Source of the DNA: Agrococcus sp. Marseille-Q4369
Lineage (GTDB): Bacteria > Actinomycetota > Actinomycetes > Actinomycetales > Microbacteriaceae
Direction of reading: 5' to 3'
Length of the DNA: 64,000 nt
NCBI RefSeq assembly: GCF_018308945.1
Contig: NZ_CP070501.1
Coordinates: 186,001-250,000 of the forward strand
The notes beneath the pieces are model-generated. The model had not been told where the DNA came from, did not search any database, and saw only the letters and a program-made list of their open reading frames with translations. The position numbers were made by a program, and so were the translations under genes. Shown in pieces: positions 28,395 through 37,417 of the stretch (positions are counted from its first letter, which is position 1; every line of letters begins with the position of its first letter).

Positions 28395-29390
28395 ATGGCT
28401 CAGCGAGACGAGGTCCAGGCGGCGTTCGGCGAGGTGCTCACGATCGAGCCGGGCGAGTCGCTCTCGCCCTGGAGCGAGGTCTGGCCGGCGCGCGTGCACG
28501 GCGGCGACGGCGACGTCGCGGCGGTCGTGAAGCGCACGTGGAGCGCTCCCGTACCGCTCGAGGCGTGGCAGCGGGCGCTCGTCGCGCACGGCATCCGCAC
28601 GGTGGCCCCGCTCGTGCCGCCCGTCGCGGTCGGCAGCGGTGATCAGGCGGAGCCGTTCGACGCCGCCACCACCGGCGGCGGGGCCGGTGACGAGATCGCC
28701 GATGACGAGAACTGGGTCGCATACCCGCGGCTCCGCGGCCGCGAATGGGATGGCGGCGCCGACGACCCCACGGCGGCCGGGCGGCTGCTCGGCCGCATGC
28801 ACGCAGCCTCTGCCGGGCTTGCCATCGACGGCTTCCCACCGTTCGAGTGGGGCAGCGCGGACCGGCGCTCGATCGACGAGGACATCGACGCGATCCGCGA
28901 CAGCGCCGCGCAACACTGGCCGCACTCCGATGCATCGCGCTGGATCGCCCAGCTCGACGGCTTCGCCGACCGGCTCGAGCGGATGCGCGCGGCCGACGTC
29001 CCCGCGATGCCCGTCTCGCTCGACCACCGCGCGGTCAACCTGCTGTTCGACGACCAGGGCGCGCTCGCGCTCGACCTCGAGAACGCCGCGTTCGCGCCGC
29101 GTATCCTCGACCTCGCGGTCGCGGCGCTGCTGTTCCCGCTTGAGCACGTGGGCTCCGGCGGGAGCGCGCTCGGCAGCGACGAGTGGGCCGCGTTCCGCGG
29201 CGGATACCTCTCCGAGGCGCACCTCACGCAGGAGGAGCGCGACATCTGGCCCAACGCGCTCACCTACATGAAGCTCGAGTGGGGCACGTGGCACCTCACG
29301 GAGGGCGTGGAATCGGAACCGGAGGGGAACCTCGGCTACCTCGACGACCTGCTGACGCTCGACGAGCACGCCCGCTTCCCGCTGCACTGA
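28395..29390 (+). CDS. Phosphotransferase-family (aminoglycoside phosphotransferase fold) protein
   Basis: 331 residues. The kinase-like fold shows as AAVVKRTW near residue 45 (possible ATP lysine), GRLLGRMHAAS at the interdomain hinge, the catalytic loop VSLDHRAVNLLFDD near 210, and the metal-binding ALDLENAAFAPRILDLA. Substrates in this family range from antibiotics to small metabolites and cannot be predicted. The catalytic-loop Asp is followed by His, unusual but within family variation. TAGGTT seven bases before the ATG points to a leaderless transcript. Confidence 0.82.
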   Translation: MAQRDEVQAAFGEVLTIEPGESLSPWSEVWPARVHGGDGDVAAVVKRTWSAPVPLEAWQRALVAHGIRTVAPLVPPVAVGSGDQAEPFDAATTGGGAGDEIADDENWVAYPRLRGREWDGGADDPTAAGRLLGRMHAASAGLAIDGFPPFEWGSADRRSIDEDIDAIRDSAAQHWPHSDASRWIAQLDGFADRLERMRAADVPAMPVSLDHRAVNLLFDDQGALALDLENAAFAPRILDLAVAALLFPLEHVGSGGSALGSDEWAAFRGGYLSEAHLTQEERDIWPNALTYMKLEWGTWHLTEGVESEPEGNLGYLDDLLTLDEHARFPLH

Positions 29391-29408
29391 GGCGGCGCCG
29401 CCGCTCAG
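29387..29408. terminator. Short palindrome between convergent stops
   Basis: CTGAG and CTCAG flank a GGCGGCGCCGCCG core, so the 14-base gap between the phosphotransferase and radical SAM genes, together with both stop codons, folds into a GC-rich hairpin. It could terminate transcription from both sides. Confidence 0.4.
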
Positions 29409-30478
29409 AAGAGCGTCGCCGCCGCGAGCATCGGCTCGCCCGACGTGCTCGGAAGCTGCTTCGCGCGGTTGCTCGGCGCGACGGCCGAGATGCCGGTGCC
29501 GGGGGCGACGACGGTGCGGCCGAGCCCATAGCGGCGCTGCAGCGGGCGGATGCGGTCGCGCAACCACGAGCGGTAGTCGGGGTGCGCGTAGGACCCGAAG
29601 CGACCGCGCGCGTCTCGGTAGACCCGGTCGTAGAGCGGCAGCAGCTCGGGATGCTCGGCGCGGAGCCACTGCAGGTACCACTCGCGCGCGCCGGGTCGCA
29701 GGTGCAGGGCGCTCGCGATCGCGCTCGTCGCGCCCGCCTCGGCGATCGCCGCGAACGCTCGCTCGAGGTGCTCGCGCGTGTCGGTGAGCCCCGGCATGAT
29801 CGGCATCGCGAAGACGGCGCAGTCGAGCCCCGCCTCGCGGACGGCGCGCACCGTCTCGAGCCGCGAGCGCGTCGTCGGGGTGCCGGGCTCGACCTCCTGC
29901 TGCAGCTCGTCGTCGAAGATCGCGATCGACATCGCGATCGAGACCGGCACGTCGCGCGCGATCGACTGCAGCAGCGGCAGGTCGCGCCGCAGCAGCGTGC
30001 CCTTCGTGAGGATCGAGATCGAGGCGCCGTGCCGTGCGAGCGCGCGCAGCACGCCCGGCATGAGCCGGTAGCGGCCCTCCGCGCGCTGGTACGGGTCGGT
30101 GTTCGTCCCCAGCTGCACGGCGTCGACGTCGCGGCGCGGCCCCGCGAGCTCGCGCTCGAGCACCTCGACGAGATTGGCCTTCACGACGATGCGGGAGTCG
30201 AAGTCGGCGCCCGCGTCGAGGTCGAGGTAGGTGTGCGTGTTGCGCGCGAAGCAGTAGCGGCACGCGTGCTGGCAGCCGCGGTAGGGGTTGATCGTCCACG
30301 CGCCGCCCATGAAGCCGTCGCCCGCGACGTGGTTGAGCGCGCTCTTCGCCGTGATCTCGAGGAACGACATGCCGTCGAACCCCGGAGTCGGCCATGACTC
30401 GAGCACGCTCGAGCGCTCCTCGAGGCCCGGCAGCGCGTCGTCGTCGACGTGCGTCGCGGCTTGCGTCTCCCATCGCAT
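29405..30478 (-). CDS. Rv2578c-family radical SAM protein
   Basis: About 357 residues. The radical SAM cluster motif is CxxxCxxC as CQHACRYCFAR near residue 70, preceded by NPYRGC. Downstream come LGTNTDPYQRAEG, ILTKGTLLRRDLPLL and MPGLTDTREHLERAF. It groups with the Rv2578c family, distantly related to spore photoproduct lyases. A perfect LexA box lies ten bases upstream, so it should be induced by DNA damage. The chosen ATG 30478 is seven bases from a TCGAAT -10; ATG 30487 is the alternative but sits against the LexA box. Confidence 0.92.
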   Translation of the reverse strand: MRWETQAATHVDDDALPGLEERSSVLESWPTPGFDGMSFLEITAKSALNHVAGDGFMGGAWTINPYRGCQHACRYCFARNTHTYLDLDAGADFDSRIVVKANLVEVLERELAGPRRDVDAVQLGTNTDPYQRAEGRYRLMPGVLRALARHGASISILTKGTLLRRDLPLLQSIARDVPVSIAMSIAIFDDELQQEVEPGTPTTRSRLETVRAVREAGLDCAVFAMPIMPGLTDTREHLERAFAAIAEAGATSAIASALHLRPGAREWYLQWLRAEHPELLPLYDRVYRDARGRFGSYAHPDYRSWLRDRIRPLQRRYGLGRTVVAPGTGISAVAPSNRAKQLPSTSGEPMLAAATLF

Positions 30479-30487
30479 GGCGATCAT

Positions 30488-30503
30488 TCGAACACACGTT
30501 CGA
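30488..30503. promoter_or_regulatory. LexA (SOS) box
   Basis: TCGAACACACGTTCGA is an exact match to the mycobacterial/actinobacterial LexA consensus TCGAAC-N4-GTTCGA. It overlaps a candidate promoter reading toward the radical SAM gene: TTGCGG at 30514-30509, 17 bases, TCGAAT at 30491-30486, then seven bases to the ATG. LexA bound here would cover the spacer and -10. The divergent YdcF-like gene starts 40 bases away and might be affected too. Confidence 0.88.
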
Positions 30504-30543
30504 TCTTGCCGCAAGCGGCGCGCCGCCCGGTTAGGGTCGCAGC

Positions 30544-31515
30544 GTGACGGCGGTGCGGGGGCGGATGCGCGTGCTGGCTCCCGCGATCGTCGCCGGTGCG
30601 GTCGTGATCGCGATCGTCGCGATCGCCGGCGTCCTCGTGGCTGCGCCGCTCGCGCGCTGGCTCGACGCCGACGCTCGCGAGCCGCTCTGGGGCACCGTCG
30701 TCGTCGCCGCGGCGATCGCGACCACCACGCTCGGCGGCGCTTCGGCGTGGCACGGCCTCGTGCTCACGCGGCTCGTGCGCGTGCGGCTCGTCGACCGGCT
30801 CATCGCGGCGCTCGGAGTCGGCATGCTGCTGCTCGCCGCCGGCATCGTCGCCGCGGTCGGGATCGAGCCGGCGCTCGCGCGCGCCGCGCTGCTGCTCGCG
30901 TCGCCGCTCTGGGCCGCGGGCCTCGGCTTCGCGGTGCTCGTCGGCGCGATGCTGCTGCACGCGCGAGCGCCGCTGCACGAGCCGCCCGGCGCCGTGCTCA
31001 TCCTCGGCGCGGGGCTCCGGGGGCGCGATGTCGGTCCGCTGCTGCGCCGACGCGTCGAGCGGGGGGCGGAGGTCTGGCGCGCAGCGCTGCCCGGCCGGCC
31101 CGACGCCCGCATCGTCGTCGCCGGCGGCCGGGGGCCCGACGAGGTGCGCACCGAGGCGTCGGCGATGGCCGAGCACCTCACCGAGCGGCTCGGCGTGCCG
31201 CCCGGCGCGATCGACCTCGAGCAGGCGTCGACCTCGACGCGCGAGAACCTCGAGCTCTCGCGGCCCTTCCTCACGGGGGAGCGGGCGCCGCTCGCGGTCG
31301 TGACGAGTGGCTACCACGCCTATCGCACCGCGTGGCTGCTCGCCGAGCTCGGCATGGACGGCGCCGTGGTCGGCGCGTGGACGCGCCCCTCGTACCGGCC
31401 CGGCGCCGTCGTGCGCGAGGCGCTCGCGATCGCCGCCGACGCGCGCCGGTGGTGCCTCGCGGCGGCACTCGCGATCGAGGCGATCGCGGTCTGGGCGCTC
31501 GTCGTCGAGCCGTAG
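30544..31515 (+). CDS. YdcF/ElyC family (DUF218) membrane protein
   Basis: 323 residues. Four N-terminal membrane helices (about 12-35, 47-70, 83-106, 110-135) precede a DUF218 domain: AVLILGAGLRG, DARIVVAGGRGPDE, EQASTSTRENL and VVTSGYHAYRTAWLL. A final helix ends the protein. The E. coli relative ElyC affects envelope and peptidoglycan precursor balance. The start GTG has TAGGGT six bases upstream, a leaderless pattern. Its promoter is back to back with the LexA-controlled gene. Confidence 0.9.
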   Translation: MTAVRGRMRVLAPAIVAGAVVIAIVAIAGVLVAAPLARWLDADAREPLWGTVVVAAAIATTTLGGASAWHGLVLTRLVRVRLVDRLIAALGVGMLLLAAGIVAAVGIEPALARAALLLASPLWAAGLGFAVLVGAMLLHARAPLHEPPGAVLILGAGLRGRDVGPLLRRRVERGAEVWRAALPGRPDARIVVAGGRGPDEVRTEASAMAEHLTERLGVPPGAIDLEQASTSTRENLELSRPFLTGERAPLAVVTSGYHAYRTAWLLAELGMDGAVVGAWTRPSYRPGAVVREALAIAADARRWCLAAALAIEAIAVWALVVEP

Positions 31516-31552
31516 GATCGAGGGCGAACCCCCGCTGCCGACGAGGAGACGT

Positions 31553-31852
31553 ATGTCCGAGATCACCCGCGACGACGTCCAGCACCTGGCTGGACTCGCT
31601 CGCATCGCGCTCACCGACGACGAGGTGACGAGCCTCACGAGCGAGCTGTCCGCGATCGTCGACGCGATCGCGACTGTGAGCGAGATCGCCGGCCCCGACG
31701 TGCCCGCCACGAGCCACCCCGTGTCGCTCTCGAACGTCATGCGCGACGACGTCGTCGGCGAGACGCTCTCGGCCGAGCAGATCTTCGCCGGTGCCCCGAG
31801 CCACGACGGCGAGCGCTTCCGCGTCTCGGCGATCCTGGGGGAGGAGCAGTGA
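31553..31852 (+). CDS. gatC: Asp/Glu-tRNA amidotransferase subunit C
   Basis: 99-residue subunit that braces the GatA-GatB interface in the tRNA-dependent amidotransferase. The family start [21 protein letters not shown] and the C-terminal [10 protein letters not shown] and [13 protein letters not shown] are all present. ATG follows GAGGAG. Its TGA overlaps the gatA start, so the three gat genes form one coupled operon. Confidence 0.96.
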   Translation: MSEITRDDVQHLAGLARIALTDDEVTSLTSELSAIVDAIATVSEIAGPDVPATSHPVSLSNVMRDDVVGETLSAEQIFAGAPSHDGERFRVSAILGEEQ

Positions 31853-33378
31853 TGGAGCAGGCTCAGAGCGGGGATCTCACCCGCCTCGCGGGCCATGAGC
31901 TCGCGGCGCTGCTGCGCAGCGGCGAGGTCTCGTCGGTCGAGGCGACGCAGGCCCACCTCGACCGCATCGCCGAGGTCGACGGCGACGTGCACGCCTTCCT
32001 CCACGTCAACGCGGCCGCGCTCGAGCAGGCGAAGGCGATCGACGAGCGCCGCGCCGCCGGTGAGGAGCTCCACGAGCTCGCGGGCGCCCCGGTCGCGATC
32101 AAGGACGTGCTCTGCACGGTCGGCATGCCCTCGACCGCGGGCTCGCGCATCCTCGAGGGCTGGATCCCGCCCTACGACGCGACCGTCGTCGCCCGCCTGG
32201 GGCACGCCGGCCTCGTCGCGCTCGGCAAGACCAACATGGACGAGTTCGCGATGGGCTCGTCGACCGAGCACTCCGCCTACGGCCCGACCCGGAACCCGTG
32301 GGACCTCGAGCGCATCCCCGGCGGCTCGGGCGGCGGCTCGGCGGCCGCGGTCGCGGCGTTCGAGGCGCCCTTCGCGCTCGGCTCCGACACCGGCGGCTCG
32401 ATCCGTCAGCCCGCGGCCGTCACGGGCACGGTCGGCATGAAGCCGACCTACGGCGGCGTGAGCCGCTACGGCGCGATCGCGCTCGCCTCGAGCCTCGATC
32501 AGGTCGGCCCCGTGACCCGCACCGTGCTCGACTCGGCGCTCATCCACGACGTCATCGGCGGCCACGACCCGCTCGACTCGACGAGCCTCGAGCGCGAGTG
32601 GCCGTCGTTCGCGGCGGCGGCGCGCGAGGGCGCGTCGAGGGGCGACCTCGCGGGCGTCAGGGTCGGCGTCGTCAAGGAGCTCGACTCCGACGGCATCGCC
32701 GCCGACGTGCAGGCGCGCTTCCAGGAGACCCTGCAGGTGCTGACCGATGCGGGGGCTGAGGTCGTCGAGGTGTCGTGCCCGTCGTTCGCGTACTCGGTCG
32801 CCGCGTACTACCTCATCCTCCCCGCGGAGGCATCGAGCAACCTCGCGCGCTTCGACTCGGTGCGGTTCGGGCTGCGGGTCGAGCAGGCCGGGCAGACGGT
32901 CGAGGACGTCATGGCCGCGACGCGCGAGGCCGGCTTCGGCACCGAGGTCAAGCGCCGCATCATCCTCGGCACCTACGCGCTCTCCGCGGGCTACTACGAC
33001 GCCTACTACGGCTCGGCGCAGAAGGTGCGCACGCTCATCCAGCGCGACTTCGACGCCGCGTTCGAGCAGGCCGACATCCTCATCAGCCCCGCTGCGCCGA
33101 CCACGGCGTTCAAGCTCGGCGAGAAGCTCGACGACCCGCTCGCGATGTACGTCAACGACATCACGACGATCCCGGCGAACCTCGCGGGCATCCCCGGCAT
33201 GGGCCTGCCGATGGGCCTCGGCGACGACGGGCTGCCCGTCGGACTGCAGCTGCTCGCGCCGATGTTCGAGGACGAGCGGCTCTACCGGGCAGGCGCCGCG
33301 ATCGAGGCGCTCCTCGCGCAGCGCTGGGGCGGCATCCTCGCCACCAAGGCACCCGAGCTCGCAGGAGGCGCCCGATGA
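31852..33378 (+). CDS. gatA: Asp/Glu-tRNA amidotransferase subunit A
   Basis: The glutaminase subunit, 508 residues. Catalytic Ser-cisSer-Lys triad can be read: Lys 84 in APVAIKDVL, the cis-Ser in [11 protein letters not shown] near 159-163, and the nucleophile Ser 183 in [10 protein letters not shown]. Ammonia from glutamine is channelled to GatB to amidate misacylated Glu-tRNA-Gln or Asp-tRNA-Asn. GTG 31849 is an alternative start one codon upstream. Both neighbours overlap it by one to four bases. Confidence 0.97.
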   Translation: MEQAQSGDLTRLAGHELAALLRSGEVSSVEATQAHLDRIAEVDGDVHAFLHVNAAALEQAKAIDERRAAGEELHELAGAPVAIKDVLCTVGMPSTAGSRILEGWIPPYDATVVARLGHAGLVALGKTNMDEFAMGSSTEHSAYGPTRNPWDLERIPGGSGGGSAAAVAAFEAPFALGSDTGGSIRQPAAVTGTVGMKPTYGGVSRYGAIALASSLDQVGPVTRTVLDSALIHDVIGGHDPLDSTSLEREWPSFAAAAREGASRGDLAGVRVGVVKELDSDGIAADVQARFQETLQVLTDAGAEVVEVSCPSFAYSVAAYYLILPAEASSNLARFDSVRFGLRVEQAGQTVEDVMAATREAGFGTEVKRRIILGTYALSAGYYDAYYGSAQKVRTLIQRDFDAAFEQADILISPAAPTTAFKLGEKLDDPLAMYVNDITTIPANLAGIPGMGLPMGLGDDGLPVGLQLLAPMFEDERLYRAGAAIEALLAQRWGGILATKAPELAGGAR

Positions 33379-34886
33379 AGGACAAGCTGATGGACTTCGA
33401 CGAGGCGCTCGAGCGCTTCGAGCCCGTGCTCGGCTTCGAGGTGCACGTCGAGCTCGGCACGCGCACGAAGATGTTCTCCGCCGCGCCCAACCCCGCGCAT
33501 CCGGACTTCCACGACGCCGAGCCCAACACGCTCGTCGACCCGCTGAGCCTCGGCCTGCCCGGCAGCCTGCCGGTCGTGAACGCCGAGGCCGTGCGCTACT
33601 CGATCTCGCTCGGGCTCGCGCTCGGCTGCGAGATCGCGCAGTCGTGCCGGTTCGCGCGGAAGAACTACTTCTACCCGGACACGCCGAAGAACTACCAGAT
33701 CTCGCAGTACGACGAGCCCATCGCGTTCGAGGGCGCTGTCGAGATCGAGCTCGCCGACGGACGGCAGATCTCGATCCCGATCGAGCGCGCGCACATGGAG
33801 GAGGACGCCGGCAAGCTCACGCACGTGGGCGGCTCGACCGGTCGCATCCAGGGCGCCGAGTACTCGCTCGTCGACTACAACCGCGCGGGCGTGCCGCTCG
33901 TCGAGATCGTCACGAAGCCGATCTTCGGCGCCGAGCACGACGCCCCCGAGCTCGCGAAGCGCTACGTCGCGGCCATCCGCGACATCGTGCTCTCGCTCGG
34001 CATCTCGGAGGCCCGCATGGAGCGCGGCAACCTGCGCTGCGATGCGAACGTGAGCCTGCGTCCGCGCGGCCAGGAGAAGCTCGGCACCCGCACCGAGACG
34101 AAGAACGTCAACTCGCTGCGCTCGGTCGAGCGCGCCGTGCGCTACGAGATCCAGCGGCAGGCGGCGATCCTCGCCGCGGGCGGCACGATCGTGCAGGAGA
34201 CGCGGCACTGGCACGAGGACACGGGCGCGACGAGCCCGGGCCGGCCGAAGTCGGACGCCGACGACTACCGCTACTTCCCCGAGCCCGACCTGCTGCCGCT
34301 CGCGCCGAGCCGGGAGCTCGTCGAGGAGCTGCGCACGCAGCTGCCGGAGCAGCCCGTCGCGCACCGCCGCCGGCTCAAGGCCGAGTGGGGGTTCACCGAC
34401 CTCGAGTTCCAGGACGTCGTGAACGGCGACATGCTGCACCTCGTCGAGGCGACGGTCGCCGCGGGCGCCACGCCGCAGGCGGCGCGCAAGTGGTGGACGG
34501 GCGAGATGGCCCGGCTCGCGAACGAGCAGGGCGTCGAGGCGTCGAGCCTCGTCGAGCCCGAGCACGTCGCGCAGCTGCAGGCGCTCGTCGACGAGGGCGC
34601 GCTCACCGACCGGCTCGCGCGGCAGGTGCTCGAGGGCGTCATCGCTGGCGAGGGCGCTCCCGCCGAGGTGGTCGAGTCGCGCGGGCTCAAGGTCGTCACC
34701 GATGAGTCGGCGCTCGTCGCCGCGGTCGACGAGGCGCTCGCGGGCCAGCCCGACGTGCTGCAGAAGATCCGCGACGGCAAGGTGCAGGCGGCGGGCGCGG
34801 TGATCGGCGCCGTCATGAAGGCGATGCGCGGTCAGGCAGACGCGGCGCGAGTGCGGGAGATCGTCCTTCAGCGGGCTATGGATTAG
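33375..34886 (+). CDS. gatB: Asp/Glu-tRNA amidotransferase subunit B
   Basis: The tRNA-binding and kinase-transamidase subunit, 503 residues. The core is recognised by [46 protein letters not shown] and [10 protein letters not shown], with the helical and YqeY-like tail domain at the C-terminus ([21 protein letters not shown]). The start ATG overlaps the gatA stop as ATGA. No terminator is visible in the 115 bases that follow. Confidence 0.97.
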   Translation: MKDKLMDFDEALERFEPVLGFEVHVELGTRTKMFSAAPNPAHPDFHDAEPNTLVDPLSLGLPGSLPVVNAEAVRYSISLGLALGCEIAQSCRFARKNYFYPDTPKNYQISQYDEPIAFEGAVEIELADGRQISIPIERAHMEEDAGKLTHVGGSTGRIQGAEYSLVDYNRAGVPLVEIVTKPIFGAEHDAPELAKRYVAAIRDIVLSLGISEARMERGNLRCDANVSLRPRGQEKLGTRTETKNVNSLRSVERAVRYEIQRQAAILAAGGTIVQETRHWHEDTGATSPGRPKSDADDYRYFPEPDLLPLAPSRELVEELRTQLPEQPVAHRRRLKAEWGFTDLEFQDVVNGDMLHLVEATVAAGATPQAARKWWTGEMARLANEQGVEASSLVEPEHVAQLQALVDEGALTDRLARQVLEGVIAGEGAPAEVVESRGLKVVTDESALVAAVDEALAGQPDVLQKIRDGKVQAAGAVIGAVMKAMRGQADAARVREIVLQRAMD

Positions 34887-34897
34887 TCAGGTACGGC

Positions 34898-34919
34898 CCA
34901 GGAACCTTCCAGGAACCTG
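34898..34919. repeat. Two tandem 11-bp direct repeats before the GlsB-type gene
   Basis: CCAGGAACCTT at 34898-34908 is followed at once by CCAGGAACCTG at 34909-34919. Further down, GTTC at 34937 and GGAGTA at 34959 loosely resemble a stress-sigma promoter, but the 18-base spacing is long. The repeat may be a tandem operator for the small stress gene; this is a weak inference. Confidence 0.4.
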
Positions 34920-35001
34920 CGGGAGGCTTGCTCTCAGTTCCGCACAGGCGGGCTCGGCGGAGTAAAACCCTTGCACCGCTGCAGAGAGAAGGGACCACAC
35001 T

Positions 35002-35274
35002 ATGGGCATTCTCGGTTGGATCGTCCTCGGCCTCGTCGCCGGTGCCATCGCCAAGCTGATCCTCCCCGGCCGCCAGGGCGGCGGATGGATCATCACGCTG
35101 ATCCTCGGCGTCGTGGGCGCGCTGCTCGGAGGCTTCCTCGGGTCGGTGCTGTTCAACGTCGGCCTGGAGGACTTCTGGTCCATCCAGACGTGGCTGCTGG
35201 CCATCGGCGGTGCGATCATCGTGCTGCTGATCTACGGCCTGCTGACCAAGAACCGCGGTCGCACCACGGCGTAA
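35002..35274 (+). CDS. GlsB/YeaQ/YmgE-family small membrane protein
   Basis: 90 residues with three hydrophobic segments; the family motif GWIVLGLVAGAIAKLILPGRQGGGWIITLILGVVGALLGGFLG is split by a positive loop around residues 20-27. Members are general-stress membrane proteins (transglycosylase-associated family by old name) without known biochemistry. A GAGAAGGGA site precedes the ATG and a strong terminator follows, so it is monocistronic. Confidence 0.93.
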   Translation: MGILGWIVLGLVAGAIAKLILPGRQGGGWIITLILGVVGALLGGFLGSVLFNVGLEDFWSIQTWLLAIGGAIIVLLIYGLLTKNRGRTTA

Positions 35275-35290
35275 GCGCCACGGACGACAC

Positions 35291-35322
35291 GGAAGGGGGC
35301 TGCCTGCGGGCAGCCCCCTTCC
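35291..35322. terminator. Strong bidirectional hairpin terminator
   Basis: A 14-bp perfect stem (35291-35304 with 35309-35322) closes a TGCG tetraloop, 16 bases after the GlsB-type stop and 15 bases before the end of the convergent LLM gene. It should stop both transcripts. Confidence 0.9.
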
Positions 35323-35337
35323 GCGTGCTCGGACGGC

Positions 35338-36267
35338 TCAGGCGGCGACCGGCACCTCGACGCCCGCGAACGATGCGAGCTCGTCGAGGTGGTCGAGGTC
35401 GGTCATGTCGAGCACCTGCAGGTAGACGCGCTCGACCCCGTCGTCGGCGAGCCGGCCGAGCAGGTCCTCGACCTCGGCGCGCGAGCCGGCCACGCCGTGC
35501 TGCCGCAGCTCCTCGGGCTCGCGACCGATCGCATCCGCCCGCCGTCGGAACGTCGCCTCGTCGTCGCCGACGCACGCGACGAGCGCGACCGAGCGCACGA
35601 CGGGGCGCTCGCGCTCCTCGCGCTCGATGGCCTCGTCGAGCGCGGCGAACAGGGGTCGGATGCGCTCGAACGGCGGGAACGAGAGGTTGTGCTCGTCGCC
35701 GAACTGCGCGGCGAGCCGTGGCGTGCGCTTCGCGCCCAGTCCGCCGACGATCACGGGGATGCGCTCCTGCACGGGCTTCGGGAGCGCGGGGGAGTCCTCG
35801 AGGCGGTAGTGGTCGCCGTCGAACGAGAATCGCGCGCCCGCGGGCGTCTGCCAGAACCCCGTCACGATCGCGAGCTGCTCCTCGAGCAGGTCGAAGCGGC
35901 GCTCGGGGAAGGGGATGCCGAAGGCGCGGTGCTCCTGCTCGAACCAGCCGGTGCCGAGGCCGAGCTCGACGCGGCCGCCCGACATCGCGTCGACGTTCGC
36001 GACCTGCACGGCGAGGATGCCGGGGAGCCGGTAGGTGACGGACGAGACGAGCGTGCCGAGGCGCACCCGCTCGGTGTCGCGCGCGAGGCCCGCGAGCGTC
36101 GTCCACGCATCCGTCGGCCCGTAGCCCGGGTCGCCGTCGCCCATGCGGAGGTAGTGGTCGGAGCGGAAGAAGCCGTCGAAGCCGAGCTGCTCGGTGCGCA
36201 GCGCGACCGCGAGCAGCTCGTCGTAGGAGGCGCCCTGCTGGGGCTCGGTGAAGATGCGGAAGTCCAT
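35338..36267 (-). CDS. LLM class F420-dependent oxidoreductase (TIGR03560-like)
   Basis: 309 residues, TIM barrel of the luciferase-like monooxygenase family: FRIFTEPQQGASYDELL, RLGTLVSSVTYRLPGILAVQVANVDAMSGGRVELGLGTGWFE, and IPVIVGGLGAKRTPRLAA. Actinobacterial members usually use coenzyme F420 rather than FMN; the cofactor cannot be proved here. TAGGCT six bases before the ATG indicates a leaderless transcript. A second LLM gene is divergent, 87 bases away. Confidence 0.9.
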   Translation of the reverse strand: MDFRIFTEPQQGASYDELLAVALRTEQLGFDGFFRSDHYLRMGDGDPGYGPTDAWTTLAGLARDTERVRLGTLVSSVTYRLPGILAVQVANVDAMSGGRVELGLGTGWFEQEHRAFGIPFPERRFDLLEEQLAIVTGFWQTPAGARFSFDGDHYRLEDSPALPKPVQERIPVIVGGLGAKRTPRLAAQFGDEHNLSFPPFERIRPLFAALDEAIEREERERPVVRSVALVACVGDDEATFRRRADAIGREPEELRQHGVAGSRAEVEDLLGRLADDGVERVYLQVLDMTDLDHLDELASFAGVEVPVAA

Positions 36268-36354
36268 GGGGCGAGCCTACGGAAGCGGCGCGCCGCTCGT
36301 GCATCCGGCACAACCGGTCGGTTGCGCGGGGCCCGGGTGGGCAGGATGGGCACC

Positions 36355-37389
36355 ATGGACTACGGCTACATGCTCGGCTACTGGAAGGCCGCGCCGCCCG
36401 CGGGGGCGCTCGAGGCGGTGCAGGCGGCGGAGCGGCTCGGCTTCGACTCGATCTGGACGTCGGAGGCATACGGGTCGGATGCGTTCACCCCCCTCGCGTG
36501 GTGGGGTGCGGCGACGTCGCGCATCCAGCTCGCGACCGGCATCGCGCAGCTCTCGGCGCGCACCGCGGCGTCGACCGCGATGACGGCGATGACGCTCGAC
36601 CACCTCTCGGGCGGTCGCGTGATCCTCGGGCTCGGCGTGAGCGGGCCGCAGGTCGTGGAGGGCTGGTACGGGCAGCCGTTCCCGAAGCCGCTCGCCCGCA
36701 CGCGCGAGTACGTCGCGATCCTCCGCAGCATCATGGCGCGCGAGGCGCCCGTGACGGCGCCGGGACCGCAGCTGCCGCTGCCGCTCACGGGCGAGGGCAC
36801 GACGGGGCACGGCAAGCCGCTCATCTCGACGCTGCACCCGCTGCGGCAGCACATCCCGATCCACCTCGCCGCGGAGGGACCCAAGAACACGTCGCTCGCG
36901 GCCGAGATCGCCGACGGCTGGCTGCCGTTCCTGTTCTCGCCCGCGCAGGACGCCGCCTCGCGCGCGCTGCTCGAGGAGGGCTTCGCGAAGCGCGACGCGG
37001 CGCTGCCGCCCGCGGATCGCTTCGAGGTCTCGGTGCCGGTGCCGATCGTCGTCGACGCCGACGTCGAGGCGGCGGCCGACCGGGTGCGGCCGATGATCGC
37101 GCTCTACGTCGGCGGGATGGGCGCGAAGGGCGCGAACTTCCACTACGACGCGGTCGCGCGGCTCGGGTTCGAGGCGGAGTGCGCCGCGATCCAGGAGCTC
37201 TACCTCGCGGGCCGCAAGGCCGAGGCGATCGCGGCGGTGCCGACGCGGCTCGTCGACGAGATCGCGCTCGTCGGGCCGATCGAGCGCGTGCGCGACGGGC
37301 TCGAGCGCTGGGAGGAGTCGGTCGTCACGCGCATCCTCGTGCAGGGCGACCTCGCGACGCTCGAGGCGGTCGCGCGCCTGCGCGGCTGA
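36355..37389 (+). CDS. LLM class F420-dependent oxidoreductase
   Basis: 344 residues, same barrel family as the divergent neighbour but a different subgroup: LGFDSIWTSEAYGSDAFTPLAWWGAATSRI, GTGIAQ-like ATGIAQLSARTAASTAMTAMTLDHLSGGRVILGLGVSGPQVVEGWYG. This pattern is typical of the mycobacterial F420 LLM group active on hydrophobic substrates. The start ATG 36355 is seven bases after CAGGAT; ATG 36346, three codons upstream, is possible. The substrate is unknown. Confidence 0.9.
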   Translation: MDYGYMLGYWKAAPPAGALEAVQAAERLGFDSIWTSEAYGSDAFTPLAWWGAATSRIQLATGIAQLSARTAASTAMTAMTLDHLSGGRVILGLGVSGPQVVEGWYGQPFPKPLARTREYVAILRSIMAREAPVTAPGPQLPLPLTGEGTTGHGKPLISTLHPLRQHIPIHLAAEGPKNTSLAAEIADGWLPFLFSPAQDAASRALLEEGFAKRDAALPPADRFEVSVPVPIVVDADVEAAADRVRPMIALYVGGMGAKGANFHYDAVARLGFEAECAAIQELYLAGRKAEAIAAVPTRLVDEIALVGPIERVRDGLERWEESVVTRILVQGDLATLEAVARLRG

Positions 37390-37417
37390 GCGTCCCGGCA
37401 CGTCTACGCTCGATCGA

